In this document: positions 50,113 through 59,511 of the stretch, in pieces
How the letters are laid out: the number at the start of each line of letters is the position of its first letter
Position numbering within the stretch: the stretch's first letter is position 1
DNA from: Sporosarcina sp. D27
Lineage (GTDB): Bacteria; Bacillota; Bacilli; Bacillales_A; Planococcaceae
NCBI RefSeq assembly: GCF_000586555.1
Contig: NZ_AZUC01000014.1
Location: forward strand, 186,001-250,000
Direction of reading: 5' to 3'
DNA length: 64,000 nt
Program-made: the position numbers and the translations under genes
The notes under the pieces: model-generated
Told to the model about the DNA's origin: nothing
What the model saw: only the letters and a program-made list of their open reading frames with translations
Database searches by the model: none

Positions 50113-51921
50113 TTGAAATATAATGCTACTTGGGATTTAGAGAGTATATTTAAAGGCGGAACCAAATCGGAAGAAGTGCAAACAAAACTTGCATCTGTTA
50201 AAGAGGATATTGTCCTTTATGCGGATCAGTTGAAAACATGGAATAGTGATTCAGGTTACGATGCTTCTACTTTGCTAGAAATATTGAAACAACAAGAGGT
50301 AATCGGCAATGGATTAGGCCAGGTTGGGACATTCATTAATATGTGGCACGATGCTTTTATGGACGATGAACATGCAAGTGTTGTTAAGGGTCAAGTAATG
50401 GAACTTGGAAGCGAAATTCAGCAACTATCAACAATCTTCACTAAAAAACTAGTAGCAATCTCAGATGATCAATGGAGTAAACTCTTGAAGGATGGAGCCT
50501 TAAAAGAAATTAGTTTCTCACTAGATGAGATACGTGAACAAGGCAAACGTCTATTGTCTGAAGATGAAGAGAAACTGATTGCTAAACTAAATAAAGACGG
50601 GATCGCAGCTTGGAGCGATTTGTACAATACAGTAGGCTCCATTATGACTGTTCCTTTTACGGATAAAGACGGCAAAATAACTGACTTATCTATTGGGCAA
50701 GCGATGAACAAAATGTATGCTGATCCTGATTCAGATGTGCGAGCTGAGCTTTTTGAAGACTGGGAAAAAGTCTGGTCTAAAAATGGACTTATTTTTGCAG
50801 ACATCCTCAACCATTTAGCAGGCTATCGCTTAACATTGCAAGATACTCATGGACGAGATGGCCATTTAGAAGTACCGCTTGAATATAACCGTATGACTGA
50901 AGAAACGTTAACAGCAATGTGGTCAGCAGTTGACGCGCAGAAACAAACATTTCTTGATTACTTAGCACAAAAGGCTAATTTGTTAGGAATGGATAAGCTG
51001 GGCTGGCAAGACGTGGATGCACCCGTTGCATTAGGTGAAACCAAACCAACGCGTTTCACCTATGATGAGGCATGTGATTTTATAATTGAGCATTTCACTT
51101 CATTTGGACCAAAACTGACTGACTTTACAAAACATGCGCTTGAAAACCGCTGGGTTGAAGCGGAAGATCGTCCGAATAAACGTCCTGGTGGGTATTGCAC
51201 GAGCTTGCCTGAATTTGAAGAGTCCCGTATTTTTATGACATTTACAGGTTCACCGAGTGATACGAGTACATTAGCACATGAATTAGGACATGCTTTTCAC
51301 AGTCACGTCATGAAAGATTTGCCAGAACTGAATCAAGGATATGCCATGAACGTAGCGGAAACTGCTAGTACATTTGCTGAAACCATTATTGCGGATGCAA
51401 CTGTAAAAAATGCTGCGACTGATGAAGAAAAAGTATCCCTTTTGGCAAATAAATTAGAAGGCGCAACAGCGATGTTCTTAAATATTCGTGCTCGCTTCTT
51501 ATTTGAAGATAGTTTTTACACGGAGCGTGCAAAAGGAATTGTTTCAGAAAAACGCTTGAACGAATTAATGGTGGCAGCACAAAAAGAAGCTTTCGGGAAT
51601 AGTCTATCTTCTTACCATCCGCACTTCTGGGCAGCCAAGTTACACTTCTTTATTGATAGTGTACCGTTTTATAATTTCCCGTATACATTTGGTTATTTAT
51701 TCAGCCTTGGTATTTACGCGGAATACTTGAAACACCCGGAAGGATTTGAAGAGAAGTATATTGCCTTACTTAGAGATACCGGATCAATGAAAGTTGAAGA
51801 TTTAGCAAAGAAACATCTAGGTGTAGATGTAACTAAGGAAGATTTCTGGGCAGCGGGGATTGAGCTCGTTGGAAGAGATGTAGAAGAATTTGTTGAATTG
51901 ACAAATAAATTACAGAAGTAA
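50113..51921 (+). CDS. pepF: M3 family oligoendopeptidase F
   Basis: This 602-residue zinc metallopeptidase has the M3 active site HELGH at residues 389-393 (TLAHELGHAFHSHVM), followed by the glutamate zinc ligand region NVAETASTFAETI about 25 residues later. It is cytoplasmic, without signal peptide, and cleaves short peptides of about 7-17 residues, as in PepF of Lactococcus. The start is TTG with AGGGGAG upstream. It is a single gene between two terminators. Length matches the family. Confidence 0.92.
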   Translation: MKYNATWDLESIFKGGTKSEEVQTKLASVKEDIVLYADQLKTWNSDSGYDASTLLEILKQQEVIGNGLGQVGTFINMWHDAFMDDEHASVVKGQVMELGSEIQQLSTIFTKKLVAISDDQWSKLLKDGALKEISFSLDEIREQGKRLLSEDEEKLIAKLNKDGIAAWSDLYNTVGSIMTVPFTDKDGKITDLSIGQAMNKMYADPDSDVRAELFEDWEKVWSKNGLIFADILNHLAGYRLTLQDTHGRDGHLEVPLEYNRMTEETLTAMWSAVDAQKQTFLDYLAQKANLLGMDKLGWQDVDAPVALGETKPTRFTYDEACDFIIEHFTSFGPKLTDFTKHALENRWVEAEDRPNKRPGGYCTSLPEFEESRIFMTFTGSPSDTSTLAHELGHAFHSHVMKDLPELNQGYAMNVAETASTFAETIIADATVKNAATDEEKVSLLANKLEGATAMFLNIRARFLFEDSFYTERAKGIVSEKRLNELMVAAQKEAFGNSLSSYHPHFWAAKLHFFIDSVPFYNFPYTFGYLFSLGIYAEYLKHPEGFEEKYIALLRDTGSMKVEDLAKKHLGVDVTKEDFWAAGIELVGRDVEEFVELTNKLQK

Positions 51922-51926
51922 AAATT

Positions 51927-51973
51927 AAAAAGGTACTTATCTCATTTTTGTGAAGTGAGATAAGTACCTTTTT
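51927..51973 (+). terminator. strong intrinsic terminator after pepF
   Basis: AAAAGGTACTTATCTCA pairs perfectly with TGAGATAAGTACCTTTT around an 11-nt loop, followed by T bases. Confidence 0.9.
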
Positions 51974-52097
51974 ATAATGACTGAATATGTAGGGTTAGGC
52001 ATTTTAATCTTTTAGAATTAAGGTCAATTATATTAAAATCTTCCTAATGCCGTCTTAAAAGATATACTCTAGTACGACTTTCATCTTATTAAAAGTG

Positions 52098-53297
52098 TTA
52101 TTCTTTTATCAAAATATATAGCGTTTCTAAATCTTTCTTGTTCAAAATCCGAGGGACTGGGTAGAGCGGATTCGCTTCTTTATATGCACGATCCACCATT
52201 AATGGAATGTCTGTTATTTCAATCCCGCTTATTGTTTCAGGAATATCCATCTTTTTATTCAATTGCCTAAGGGCTTCAATAAATTTCTTACATTTTACTT
52301 CTTCAGAATCACTTGAATCGGTGATTCCAGCTATATCTGCCAGCTCTGCAAGCGGTTTGTGTACAGCTTTGCCGTAATACTCAAGTACATGCGGCATAAT
52401 GACTGCATTTGCGAGCCCGTGGGGAATATTATAGAATCCTCCGAGAGTGTGCGCAATGGCATGGATATAGCCAACATATGCACGAGTAAAAGCTCTTCCT
52501 GCTAGAAAGGAAGCACGCTGCATATTGGCGCGGGCTTTGATATTATTTCCATCCAGATAAACTTCATAAAGATTATCGAAAATTAACTTTGTCGCTTCTT
52601 GACTCCATTGCTTCGTTCGTGGCGTATTGCTCCTCCCGATATATGCTTCAACTGCATGAGTGAGTGCGTCCATACCAGTTGTGGACGTGATATGTTTCGG
52701 GAGATTCACAGTTAACAATGGATCCATTATTGCAAAGTGCGGGGTTAGAACAGGATCATTAATGGCATACTTTTCATGGGTTTTGCTGTTAGAGACAACT
52801 GAGACAATTGTCGTTTCACTTCCAGTTCCTGCAGTCGTTGGTATTGCAACCAGTGGGGGAATTCTTTTTCGTACGTTCAATTGACCTTTCATTTGTGTGA
52901 GTGTTTTTCCTGGTTGAGCTACTCGGGCAGCAACCCCTTTTGCACAATCCATTGGAGAACCGCCTCCAAAAGCAATAATCCCTTCACACGCGGAAGACTT
53001 ATATAGTGTTAAAGCTTCTTCAATGTTGTCAATCGTGGGATTCGGAACGGTTTTATCATATATAACGTATTGAATACCAAGCATAGTGAATCCTTCTAAT
53101 AAAGGGTCCAATAGTCCAAGTTGTGAAATGCCTTCGTCTGTAACTATGAGCACATTTCCAATCGATTGACGTTGTAATAAGGTTGGTAATTCTACCAAGC
53201 TGTTTTCGCCTTCTAACAAAAGAGGGTGCCGCCAAGGTAGAAATTGCGCCACAGTTTTGTAGGCGAATTGATAGGTTCTGCAGTAAAGAGAGTACAC
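52098..53297 (-). CDS. iron-containing alcohol dehydrogenase
   Basis: This 399-residue group III alcohol dehydrogenase binds NAD through the GGGSPMDCAKGVAAR motif near residue 105. The family metal-ligand segments are GMDALTHAVEAYIGRSNTP near 205 and HAIAHTLGGFYNIPHGLANA near 275, with the expected Asp and three His. GTG at 53297 is 7 nt after AAGGAG and is preferred; the frame runs upstream to 53405 but the extra residues resemble no family member. The substrate alcohol or aldehyde is unknown. It appears to be a single gene. Confidence 0.88.
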   Translation of the reverse strand: MYSLYCRTYQFAYKTVAQFLPWRHPLLLEGENSLVELPTLLQRQSIGNVLIVTDEGISQLGLLDPLLEGFTMLGIQYVIYDKTVPNPTIDNIEEALTLYKSSACEGIIAFGGGSPMDCAKGVAARVAQPGKTLTQMKGQLNVRKRIPPLVAIPTTAGTGSETTIVSVVSNSKTHEKYAINDPVLTPHFAIMDPLLTVNLPKHITSTTGMDALTHAVEAYIGRSNTPRTKQWSQEATKLIFDNLYEVYLDGNNIKARANMQRASFLAGRAFTRAYVGYIHAIAHTLGGFYNIPHGLANAVIMPHVLEYYGKAVHKPLAELADIAGITDSSDSEEVKCKKFIEALRQLNKKMDIPETISGIEITDIPLMVDRAYKEANPLYPVPRILNKKDLETLYILIKE

Positions 53298-53386
53298 GGG
53301 AGAACTCCTTTCTTTCGACTGTTTTTTATGAAGCAAGTTCCTACACAAAAACAACCAAAGCTGTTGTAGTACCAACTTTGGTAAAA

Positions 53387-53611
53387 TCACATTTCCTGTT
53401 TCCATCTAAAGTAGTTGTATACGAGCTGGAGAACTAATGTGGCAGTTAACACCCAAATTGCAACCGTTTTAAAGAGTAATGAAAACCCTGGTGAATTGAG
53501 AAGGATAATAATAAGGATTAGGGCAATTGGTATCATCCAAACTGTTCGAACAAACTTTTTGTGATACGAAAGACTCCAATAGAACAACCCATGCTCTTTG
53601 CCATTTTTCAT
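53387..53611 (-). CDS. small membrane protein, 74 residues
   Basis: The product has two hydrophobic segments (TVWMIPIALILIIILLN and LFKTVAIWVLTATLVLQLV) and a short basic C-terminus. No family was recognised. ATG at 53611 is preceded by GGGAGG and is preferred over the ATG at 53626. It lies 90 bp upstream of the alcohol dehydrogenase gene in the same direction, so it may share its transcript. Confidence 0.62.
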   Translation of the reverse strand: MKNGKEHGLFYWSLSYHKKFVRTVWMIPIALILIIILLNSPGFSLLFKTVAIWVLTATLVLQLVYNYFRWKQEM

Positions 53612-53720
53612 ATATTGACCTCCCATTGAAAGGTAATTTAGTCAATTCCATCGAGCGATCAAGTGTAGTATACCATAATTTAACAGTAATAACAATTAGA
53701 ATAATCGAATTGCATTCAAA

Positions 53721-53912
53721 CTACTCGTTCTTTTGTATGTAGAATTCACGTATGAATGCTCCTAGAGCTCCTGATATCAAAATGATAACGAATATATTTA
53801 GCAATCTTACAAATGTGTATGGAGAAAAAATTGCTAGGACACTATTGGCAATAACGATTCCTGTGAAGCATATACAACCGAAAACTATCTGTTTTTGAAC
53901 TTTTTTCATGCG
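53721..53912 (-). CDS. possible small membrane protein, 63 residues
   Basis: The frame from ATG 53912 encodes MKKVQKQIVFGCICFTGIVI and a second hydrophobic segment, ending GAFIREFYIQKNE. It looks like a two-helix membrane protein. The ribosome binding site is weak, and the frame stays open upstream into sequence antisense to the PspC gene, which is not coding on this strand. Support is limited to composition. Confidence 0.4.
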   Translation of the reverse strand, partial: RMKKVQKQIVFGCICFTGIVIANSVLAIFSPYTFVRLLNIFVIILISGALGAFIREFYIQKNE

Positions 53913-54054
53913 ATGGCCACTTTTCTTATAAGATTTATTCAAACGGTTGGATGGGTTTTGGTTTGCAGGATAATTCTGCTCGATTATATTGAGAATTTTA
54001 TGTAAAATAGATGGAAGGAATATACTCAAGATAAAATAAGTTGGAGGTGCGGAA

Positions 54055-54252
54055 GTGAATACAAGACGACTAACGAAGTCATCAACTGATTCTTCACTGC
54101 ATGGCGTTTGTGGCGGCATCGCAGAATTCTTTGGCATTTCTTCATTTCTTGTAAGACTAATTTTTATTATGACGCCGGCATCGTTAATTGTATATATTTT
54201 ACTGGCTAACATGCTGCCTGACGGTCCAAGACGGTTATACTCTAAGTATTAG
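54055..54252 (+). CDS. PspC domain protein
   Basis: This 65-residue phage-shock-protein-C domain protein reads RRLTKSSTDSSLHGVCGGIA, then EFFGISSFLVRLIFIMTPAS with a single membrane helix and a short polar tail. The GVCGGIAEFFG motif is the family hallmark. Such proteins sit in the cytoplasmic membrane and take part in envelope-stress responses; no psp operon accompanies it here. GTG follows GGAGGTGCGGAA at 54043-54054. Confidence 0.86.
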   Translation: MNTRRLTKSSTDSSLHGVCGGIAEFFGISSFLVRLIFIMTPASLIVYILLANMLPDGPRRLYSKY

Positions 54253-54346
54253 ATTTAAGACTGAAATTATATGAGGAGCTCATTCCCTATCTATCAATGT
54301 AATGGAATACAATGACCTTTATCATGAGAGAAAAAGAGGTGATTGG

Positions 54347-54877
54347 TTGAAGAGGAAAATTGGATTCATCATGATTGGAGTCATTGTGATTAGTGTGAGC
54401 CTGAGCTTAGTTCTTAATAGCGATAAGATTTCGCCGAATAAACAAACGAATTCTCATTCGAATAAGATTTCGAAGTCTCCAATTCTTCAAATTGATGAAA
54501 AGAACAGGCAACCCGTTGAAAAGGAATTTCCGATGAATATGAGTGAATATGATGTTCAAGTTGCGATACATGCGATGTCTCATCAAAAGGTGAAAGCTGA
54601 GGATAAATGGATCTCTATAGTCATGACATCTGATCGTGTCAACCGATTGTTGGAAATCGTAAAGGCTAAGGACGAGCGTTTTGAAAAAAACGGACCGCTG
54701 TATCTAGAAATATTACAGCGATGGGCAAGTGGTGATTTTTCCAAAGTCGATCAGGATCACAATGCGATTTGGCAACTCCAAGGAGGAACTGTCGGTCGGG
54801 CGACAGGGATTCTAACAGAACAGCAAGAAGAAGATTTCATTGCTGAACAATTAACTAAATCTGAAGAAGATAAGTAG
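54347..54877 (+). CDS. DUF6241-type membrane-anchored protein
   Basis: This 176-residue protein has one N-terminal membrane helix (IGFIMIGVIVISVSLSLVL) and an extracytoplasmic part with PMNMSEYDVQVAIHAMSHQK and VKAEDKW. It ends DQDHNAIWQLQGGTVGRATG, a pattern I associate with DUF6241 proteins of Bacillales. Function is unknown. TTG at 54347 has GAGGTGA just before it; an ATG at 54302 is in frame but has no ribosome binding site. It is a single gene. Confidence 0.68.
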   Translation: MKRKIGFIMIGVIVISVSLSLVLNSDKISPNKQTNSHSNKISKSPILQIDEKNRQPVEKEFPMNMSEYDVQVAIHAMSHQKVKAEDKWISIVMTSDRVNRLLEIVKAKDERFEKNGPLYLEILQRWASGDFSKVDQDHNAIWQLQGGTVGRATGILTEQQEEDFIAEQLTKSEEDK

Positions 54878-54964
54878 ACCTGATTAGAATTCATACTCAA
54901 GGGGAGGGGAGTGAATTCTATATTCCATATATAAGAATATGGATTAAGGGGAGGAGAACCTGTA

Positions 54965-55060
54965 TTGGACTCAACTGTTATGACAATCATTATTTTGTTT
55001 TGACTTTTGTCTGTATCATTTGGAGGCCGAAAAATCGATCAAGGGCTACTTATTGGATAA
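54965..55060 (+). pseudogene. possible small membrane peptide gene interrupted by a stop
   Basis: A TTG at 54965 after GGGGAGGAG begins MDSTVMTIIILF, then an in-frame TGA (55001-55003), then LLSVSFGGRKIDQGLLIG and a TAA. Reading through would give a 31-residue membrane peptide, so a single point mutation may have broken it. Evidence is composition and the ribosome binding site only. Confidence 0.3.
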
Positions 55061-55067
55061 AAAATAT

Positions 55068-55121
55068 AAGCAGGGCTGCTCCGATACGTCATGATAATGA
55101 CCTCTCAGTGCAGACCTGCTT
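55068..55121. terminator. hairpin between small peptide and PBP gene
   Basis: AAGCAGG (55068-55074) pairs with CCTGCTT (55115-55121); the intervening 40 nt can fold further. T-rich and A-rich sequences flank it, so it may act in both directions, mainly for the leftward PBP gene. Confidence 0.5.
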
Positions 55122-55130
55122 TAATTTCAC

Positions 55131-57152
55131 TTATTTTTTGTTGTTCGCCTTATACACTTCTGAAGCAAACTCAGCAACATATCCACTACCACCATTATCT
55201 TCTACATTTTCAATCATCATCGCTAAGATAAATGCTGGATTGTTCGTATTGTAACTAACAAAGAAGCCATTTTCTTGTCCTCGGCCATCTGCAGAAGTTT
55301 TCAACTCTGCAGTCCCTGTTTTCCCTGAAATCGGGATATCCGGAATATTGACTGCTTGTGCAAAGCCATCCACTACAACACTTCGAAGATCACGTTTCAA
55401 CACATCTGCGGTTTCCTTGCTTAGAATTCCCTCTTTCCACACCTTCTGGGTCTTATCATCTAACAATAACGTTGGCTTATACATAATGCCATTCGTCAAA
55501 ATTGGTTCATATATCGTTGCAAGATGTAAAATATTCGCTAACATTTGACCTTGGCCAAAAGATGTATCAGCGAGTTGACCTTCTGAAGCGATTGTTCCAT
55601 CATTCGAAATCTGAGAAGGGGAGATGTTGAGCATGAATGGAATCTCTTCACCAAATCCGAATTTTGTTAAACCTGATATGAAATCTTCCTTGCCAATTGC
55701 TAGCGCTTGTTGCGCAAAGTAAATGTTATCTGAATAGATGAGCGCATTTTTTAAGTTCAGCGGATTCGGTGCTTCCGGATGTAGTCGTGAAACCCGATAA
55801 GCTCCCCAAGATGAATCTTTTTGCCACGTTTTCCCCGTAATTGATAGTCCCTTTTCTGGTGTCAATGTTCCTTTTTCCATTCCAATTGCGGCTGTAATGG
55901 GTTTTAAGGACGAACCAGGTGCGTAAGCCGCTGCAAACCGGTTAAACAGAGGTTTCAGAGGGTCTTCAGATAGTTTTTTATAGCGCTCTCCGCTAACCCC
56001 CAACATGAATTCTGTAGGTTCGAAACTAGGGGAGCTGACAAGTGCTAGTGTTTCGCCTGTCTGTGGATCCACCGCTGCACTTGCTCCTGGTTCACCTTTC
56101 ATAGACGTAAAAATCTTTTTCTGTAACTCTGCGTCAATCGTCAATGAAATATTCTCTCCATTTACAGCTTCAGTTTCTACTACTTTTTGCAATGTTGCGC
56201 CTGAATCTGGACTTTTAATGTAAATCCCGACGCCGTCTTTTCCTCTCAACCGATCTTCCAAAATACGTTCAAGACCTTGTCTACCGATTAAATCTGTTTC
56301 TTTATAGCCTTCATCTTTGTGCTTTTCCAATAATTCAGCGGTGATTTTCCCGATATAACCTGTTAAATGCGCCGCAGATTCACCATACGGATATTCTCGC
56401 ATTTCTGTCTCTTGATAGGTGACCCCAGGGATAGTAATGAGTTTATCCAACAATGCTTGATTGTTTTTGGAAACAGGAGCAATCGGTACAAAATAGTCAG
56501 GTTGTACCCAACTTTGGTTGACCTGCTTATCGATAAACTCGACAGTTGTATTCAGAAGTTTAGACAACTCGCTTTTTTTTGTTTCGTCAGTAAACTTACC
56601 TGGAACGATTCCTGCTTCATAACCAGTCCCGTTGACGGCAAGAGGATTTCCATTCCGGTCAAATATTTTTCCGCGTTTTGCTGGCATGGTAGAGATTTGA
56701 ATCTTATCTTTTTCCGTTAATTTCGGAAGAATGAAAGACGGATCCCACCCAGCATACCAGTTATCTGTATCTTCATGAGTTTCGTAGCGCCACGTTAGTT
56801 CCTTTTCAAATTCAATCGGACCGGCTATGGTATCCATTGATATTTGAATTGGGAAGACAGCTGGCTTTTCCTCGTCCCATTTCGTTTCTTCCTTAGGTTT
56901 TTTGTATGTGATTTTCAGGTTTTTGATCTCCAAATCCTCTGCTAATTTCTCTTGTCGATCCACAAATTCATCAGCATCGAACATTTCTTTCGTATCCGTA
57001 TTTAAAAAATCATTGTACATCTCGGAGAATTTACTTTCATTCCAATTACTGACGTAAGCTTGCATTCGATCTCCAGGCGTTTCTTTCTCTTTGCAACCTG
57101 TCAGGAGAATAGAAACGAATAGTATTGAAATGGCACACAATAGTTTTTTCAA
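55131..57152 (-). CDS. pbpC: class B penicillin-binding protein, MecA/PBP3-like lipoprotein
   Basis: This 673-residue protein begins with a lipoprotein-like signal (ILLTGC), then an NTF2-like MecA N-terminal domain (about residues 26-140), a dimerisation domain with RGKIFDRNGNPLA near 160, and a transpeptidase domain. The catalytic Ser is at residue 414 with Lys 417 (SSLK), the SDN triad is in LIYSDNIYF, and KTG is in ISGKTGTAEL. The layout matches PBP3 (PbpC) of B. subtilis and PBP2a of staphylococci. It crosslinks peptidoglycan outside the membrane; low affinity for beta-lactams is known for some relatives but cannot be inferred here. It is a single gene. Confidence 0.92.
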   Translation of the reverse strand: MKKLLCAISILFVSILLTGCKEKETPGDRMQAYVSNWNESKFSEMYNDFLNTDTKEMFDADEFVDRQEKLAEDLEIKNLKITYKKPKEETKWDEEKPAVFPIQISMDTIAGPIEFEKELTWRYETHEDTDNWYAGWDPSFILPKLTEKDKIQISTMPAKRGKIFDRNGNPLAVNGTGYEAGIVPGKFTDETKKSELSKLLNTTVEFIDKQVNQSWVQPDYFVPIAPVSKNNQALLDKLITIPGVTYQETEMREYPYGESAAHLTGYIGKITAELLEKHKDEGYKETDLIGRQGLERILEDRLRGKDGVGIYIKSPDSGATLQKVVETEAVNGENISLTIDAELQKKIFTSMKGEPGASAAVDPQTGETLALVSSPSFEPTEFMLGVSGERYKKLSEDPLKPLFNRFAAAYAPGSSLKPITAAIGMEKGTLTPEKGLSITGKTWQKDSSWGAYRVSRLHPEAPNPLNLKNALIYSDNIYFAQQALAIGKEDFISGLTKFGFGEEIPFMLNISPSQISNDGTIASEGQLADTSFGQGQMLANILHLATIYEPILTNGIMYKPTLLLDDKTQKVWKEGILSKETADVLKRDLRSVVVDGFAQAVNIPDIPISGKTGTAELKTSADGRGQENGFFVSYNTNNPAFILAMMIENVEDNGGSGYVAEFASEVYKANNKK

Positions 57153-57367
57153 AAAAAGACCTCCTCAATCTATCTGTATTAGTCGGTTTGTCTATTTACT
57201 CATTATATCCATCGTACTAGAACTCACCCAAAAATTAAATAACAAATTGGAATGTTATATCTATAGGAAAGGTACATAAGCTGATTTTTGTACACTTCGT
57301 CCAGTTAAAGATACGATGATGAGGTAATTAGAATCGGAATCGAAATGAATAGAGGGGAGAATGACAC

Positions 57368-58546
57368 ATGAAGTACAATTTTGATACGGTTGTGGACCGC
57401 ATGAAATCATCGAGCGTTAAATGGGATGGGGCAGAAGCATTGTTCGGTGAAAAAGACTTATTGCCCCTTTGGGTAGCTGACATGGATTTCAAAGTACCAG
57501 ACGAAGTGTCAAAAGCTGTCGCAGATAAGGCAGCTCATGGAATTTTTGGCTATACAATCAGGGAAGAGAGCTATTACCAGTCAATCATTGATTGGATGAA
57601 AACTCGCCATAGCTGGACAATTGAAAAAGAATGGATTTGCCACAGTCCAGGTGTCGTGACAGCATTAAGCTTAGCGGTGCAAGCCTTTACCAAACCGGGT
57701 GATAAAGTTATTGTGCAACCACCTGTCTACTATCCTTTCATGAAAGTGACAGAAACGAATGATCGCGAAGTCGTATATAACCCACTCGTCAATAACAATG
57801 GATCTTATGAAATGGATTTTGAGGATCTCATTTCGAAAATCGATGAGTCCGTGAAGTTATTAATGCTATGTAATCCGCATAACCCAGGTGGATTCGTTTG
57901 GAAAAAAGAAGACCTACAACGCCTAGGGGATATCTGTATAGAACATGGAATTTTAGTCATTTCGGATGAAATCCATTCGGATCTAGTGTTCAAAAAAGGA
58001 AGTCATATTCCGTTTGCCTCGCTTTCAGAGCAATTCGCACAAAATAGTATTACGTGCACGGCACCAAGTAAAACCTTTAACCTAGCAGGATTACAAACAT
58101 CCAATATCATTATTCCAAACGAAGGACTGCGTGAGAAATTCACAACAGAAACCGAGCGAAATTCTATCGGCATGCCAAATTCGTTTGGACCGGTCGCAAC
58201 AGAAGCTGCATATACACATGGCGGTCCTTGGCTTGAAGACGTGTTGGAATACGTTGAAGGGAACTTGAAATTTGTAACAGATTATTTTTCAGAAAACATT
58301 CCTGCATTGAAAGTTCTCCCATTAGAAGCAACGTACCTAGCATGGATTGACTGTACAGAGCTCGGAATGACTCCTGAAGAATTGGAAACATTCTTCCTAT
58401 CGAAAGCTCACGTAGCGTTGAATCAAGGAAAAGCATTCGGTCCTGGAGGCGAGGGTTTTGTCCGTATGAACCTAGCATGCTCGCGTTCTATCATAGAAAA
58501 AGCAGTGAAACAGATTAAAGATGCAGTGAATTCTTTGTCCGTATGA
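57368..58546 (+). CDS. patB: PatB/MalY-type C-S lyase (cystathionine beta-lyase-like aminotransferase)
   Basis: This 392-residue fold-type I PLP enzyme has LPLWVADMDFKVPDEV near residue 31, CNPHNPGG near 175, SDEIHSDLVF near 203 and the PLP Lys in APSKTFNLAGLQTSN near 238. These are the MalY/PatB group motifs. The enzyme cleaves cystathionine and related cysteine S-conjugates to pyruvate, ammonia and a thiol, and PatB also has aminotransferase activity. GGGGAG precedes the ATG. It is a single gene with its own terminator. Confidence 0.9.
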   Translation: MKYNFDTVVDRMKSSSVKWDGAEALFGEKDLLPLWVADMDFKVPDEVSKAVADKAAHGIFGYTIREESYYQSIIDWMKTRHSWTIEKEWICHSPGVVTALSLAVQAFTKPGDKVIVQPPVYYPFMKVTETNDREVVYNPLVNNNGSYEMDFEDLISKIDESVKLLMLCNPHNPGGFVWKKEDLQRLGDICIEHGILVISDEIHSDLVFKKGSHIPFASLSEQFAQNSITCTAPSKTFNLAGLQTSNIIIPNEGLREKFTTETERNSIGMPNSFGPVATEAAYTHGGPWLEDVLEYVEGNLKFVTDYFSENIPALKVLPLEATYLAWIDCTELGMTPEELETFFLSKAHVALNQGKAFGPGGEGFVRMNLACSRSIIEKAVKQIKDAVNSLSV

Positions 58547-58582
58547 ATTGATAGGAATAGTTAAAAAATTGAATTGCTATAC

Positions 58583-58622
58583 AGAATCTCTTTGGATAGA
58601 ATTGTCTAAAGAGGTTCTTTTC
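58583..58622 (+). terminator. intrinsic terminator after patB-like gene
   Basis: AGAATCTCTTTGGA (58583-58596) pairs fully, with G-U wobbles, with TCTAAAGAGGTTCT (58605-58618), followed by TTTC. The start of the next gene lies 17 bp further. Confidence 0.75.
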
Positions 58623-58638
58623 TGTTAGGAGTGAATAG

Positions 58639-58950
58639 ATGACCAGGAATGTAACGATGGGATGGTTTCTTTGCACCTATACAATTGCCCAGATTTCACT
58701 TTTGTATATTGGGCTCAGCGGTTTGATTTCAAGTAGTTTGAGAGGCTCGCTTCCGAACACGTTGTTCGTTTTAAGCATTTGTTTTATTGGTGTTGGTGCT
58801 TGGGGGATAGGACTTGGAATACGAAAATATACAAAGAACCTGGATCAGGTTGCTGAAGCTTTGTTGAAAAAAAGATTAGTTCTTTTAACAGCGTTTGGAT
58901 GGGTAATTGTTTTAGGGAGTATTTCATTTTTCCCGATTGTATTTGAGTGA
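58639..58950 (+). CDS. small membrane protein, 103 residues
   Basis: Three hydrophobic segments (residues about 8-30, 42-60 and 82-101) separated by short basic loops (GIRKYTKNLD, LLKKR). No family was recognised. TTAGGAG precedes the ATG. It is the first of several small membrane proteins encoded in a row, each of unknown function. Confidence 0.65.
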   Translation: MTRNVTMGWFLCTYTIAQISLLYIGLSGLISSSLRGSLPNTLFVLSICFIGVGAWGIGLGIRKYTKNLDQVAEALLKKRLVLLTAFGWVIVLGSISFFPIVFE

Positions 58951-58986
58951 ATCAGAATCGTCAACCTGTTATAGGGTGTGGGATAG

Positions 58987-59259
58987 TTGGTCATTCTTCA
59001 AATTACATTTTTCTCTGTTGTGTTAGTGATAGTCTATTTTGTGATAGTTAAAAAAATGAAAACGGATTTTTTAACTAGATATTTATTATTTATTCTTATC
59101 AGTTCCTTTTTCTTCTTCAAAATTTTTCATGAACAGTCAGCACTGTGGGTAACGATAATTTGTACAGCTGGACTTGTTTTAAATGCGAAGTTACCTACTC
59201 TGAACAATTTCAGTAGCAGGAATGGTAGTCAATGTCTATCGTGTTCCTTTATCATCTGA
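58987..59259 (+). CDS. small membrane protein, 90 residues
   Basis: The first 75 residues form three hydrophobic segments (ITFFSVVLVIVYFVIV, YLLFILISSFFFFKIF and LWVTIICTAGLVL). The last 15 residues (NNFSSRNGSQCLSCSFII) overlap the next gene by 38 bp in another frame and look non-coding, so a frameshift near the end may have altered the C-terminus. TTG start with TAGGGTGTGGGA upstream. Family unknown. Confidence 0.5.
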   Translation: MVILQITFFSVVLVIVYFVIVKKMKTDFLTRYLLFILISSFFFFKIFHEQSALWVTIICTAGLVLNAKLPTLNNFSSRNGSQCLSCSFII

Positions 59260-59500
59260 AGAATTTGATGACTATCTAAAAGCTACTTATGGAATCGAAT
59301 GTTTGGTAACTGAATGTGTGGAAGTGGTCAAAATAGTTAGTGAAGATACTATGGAATTACAAACCAACGAGTACTCCCTACAAGGCTATTCATTTAACTG
59401 GTACTTTGTTTTTTCCAAAGGCGAAATCGAGCTGTACGATAAATCCATCAAAGCAGTCAATGTTATGGGGTTTTGGTTTCCTCTGAGATTATCAGCTTAG
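59222..59500 (+). CDS. hypothetical protein, 92 residues
   Basis: A soluble, mixed alpha/beta-type product (VYRVPLSSEEFDDYLKATYG, later EYSLQGYSFNWYFVFSKGEI) with no recognised family. The ATG at 59222 has AGCAGG only 2 nt before it, so the start is uncertain. It overlaps the preceding membrane-protein frame and ends 12 bp before the next gene. Amino acid composition supports genuine coding. Confidence 0.55.
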   Translation: MVVNVYRVPLSSEEFDDYLKATYGIECLVTECVEVVKIVSEDTMELQTNEYSLQGYSFNWYFVFSKGEIELYDKSIKAVNVMGFWFPLRLSA

Positions 59501-59511
59501 GGAGCTCTTAT

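Noticed and set aside
53913..54212. Leftward upstream extension of the 63-residue membrane protein frame
   Set aside because: It runs antisense through the PspC gene, which has clear family motifs on the other strand.
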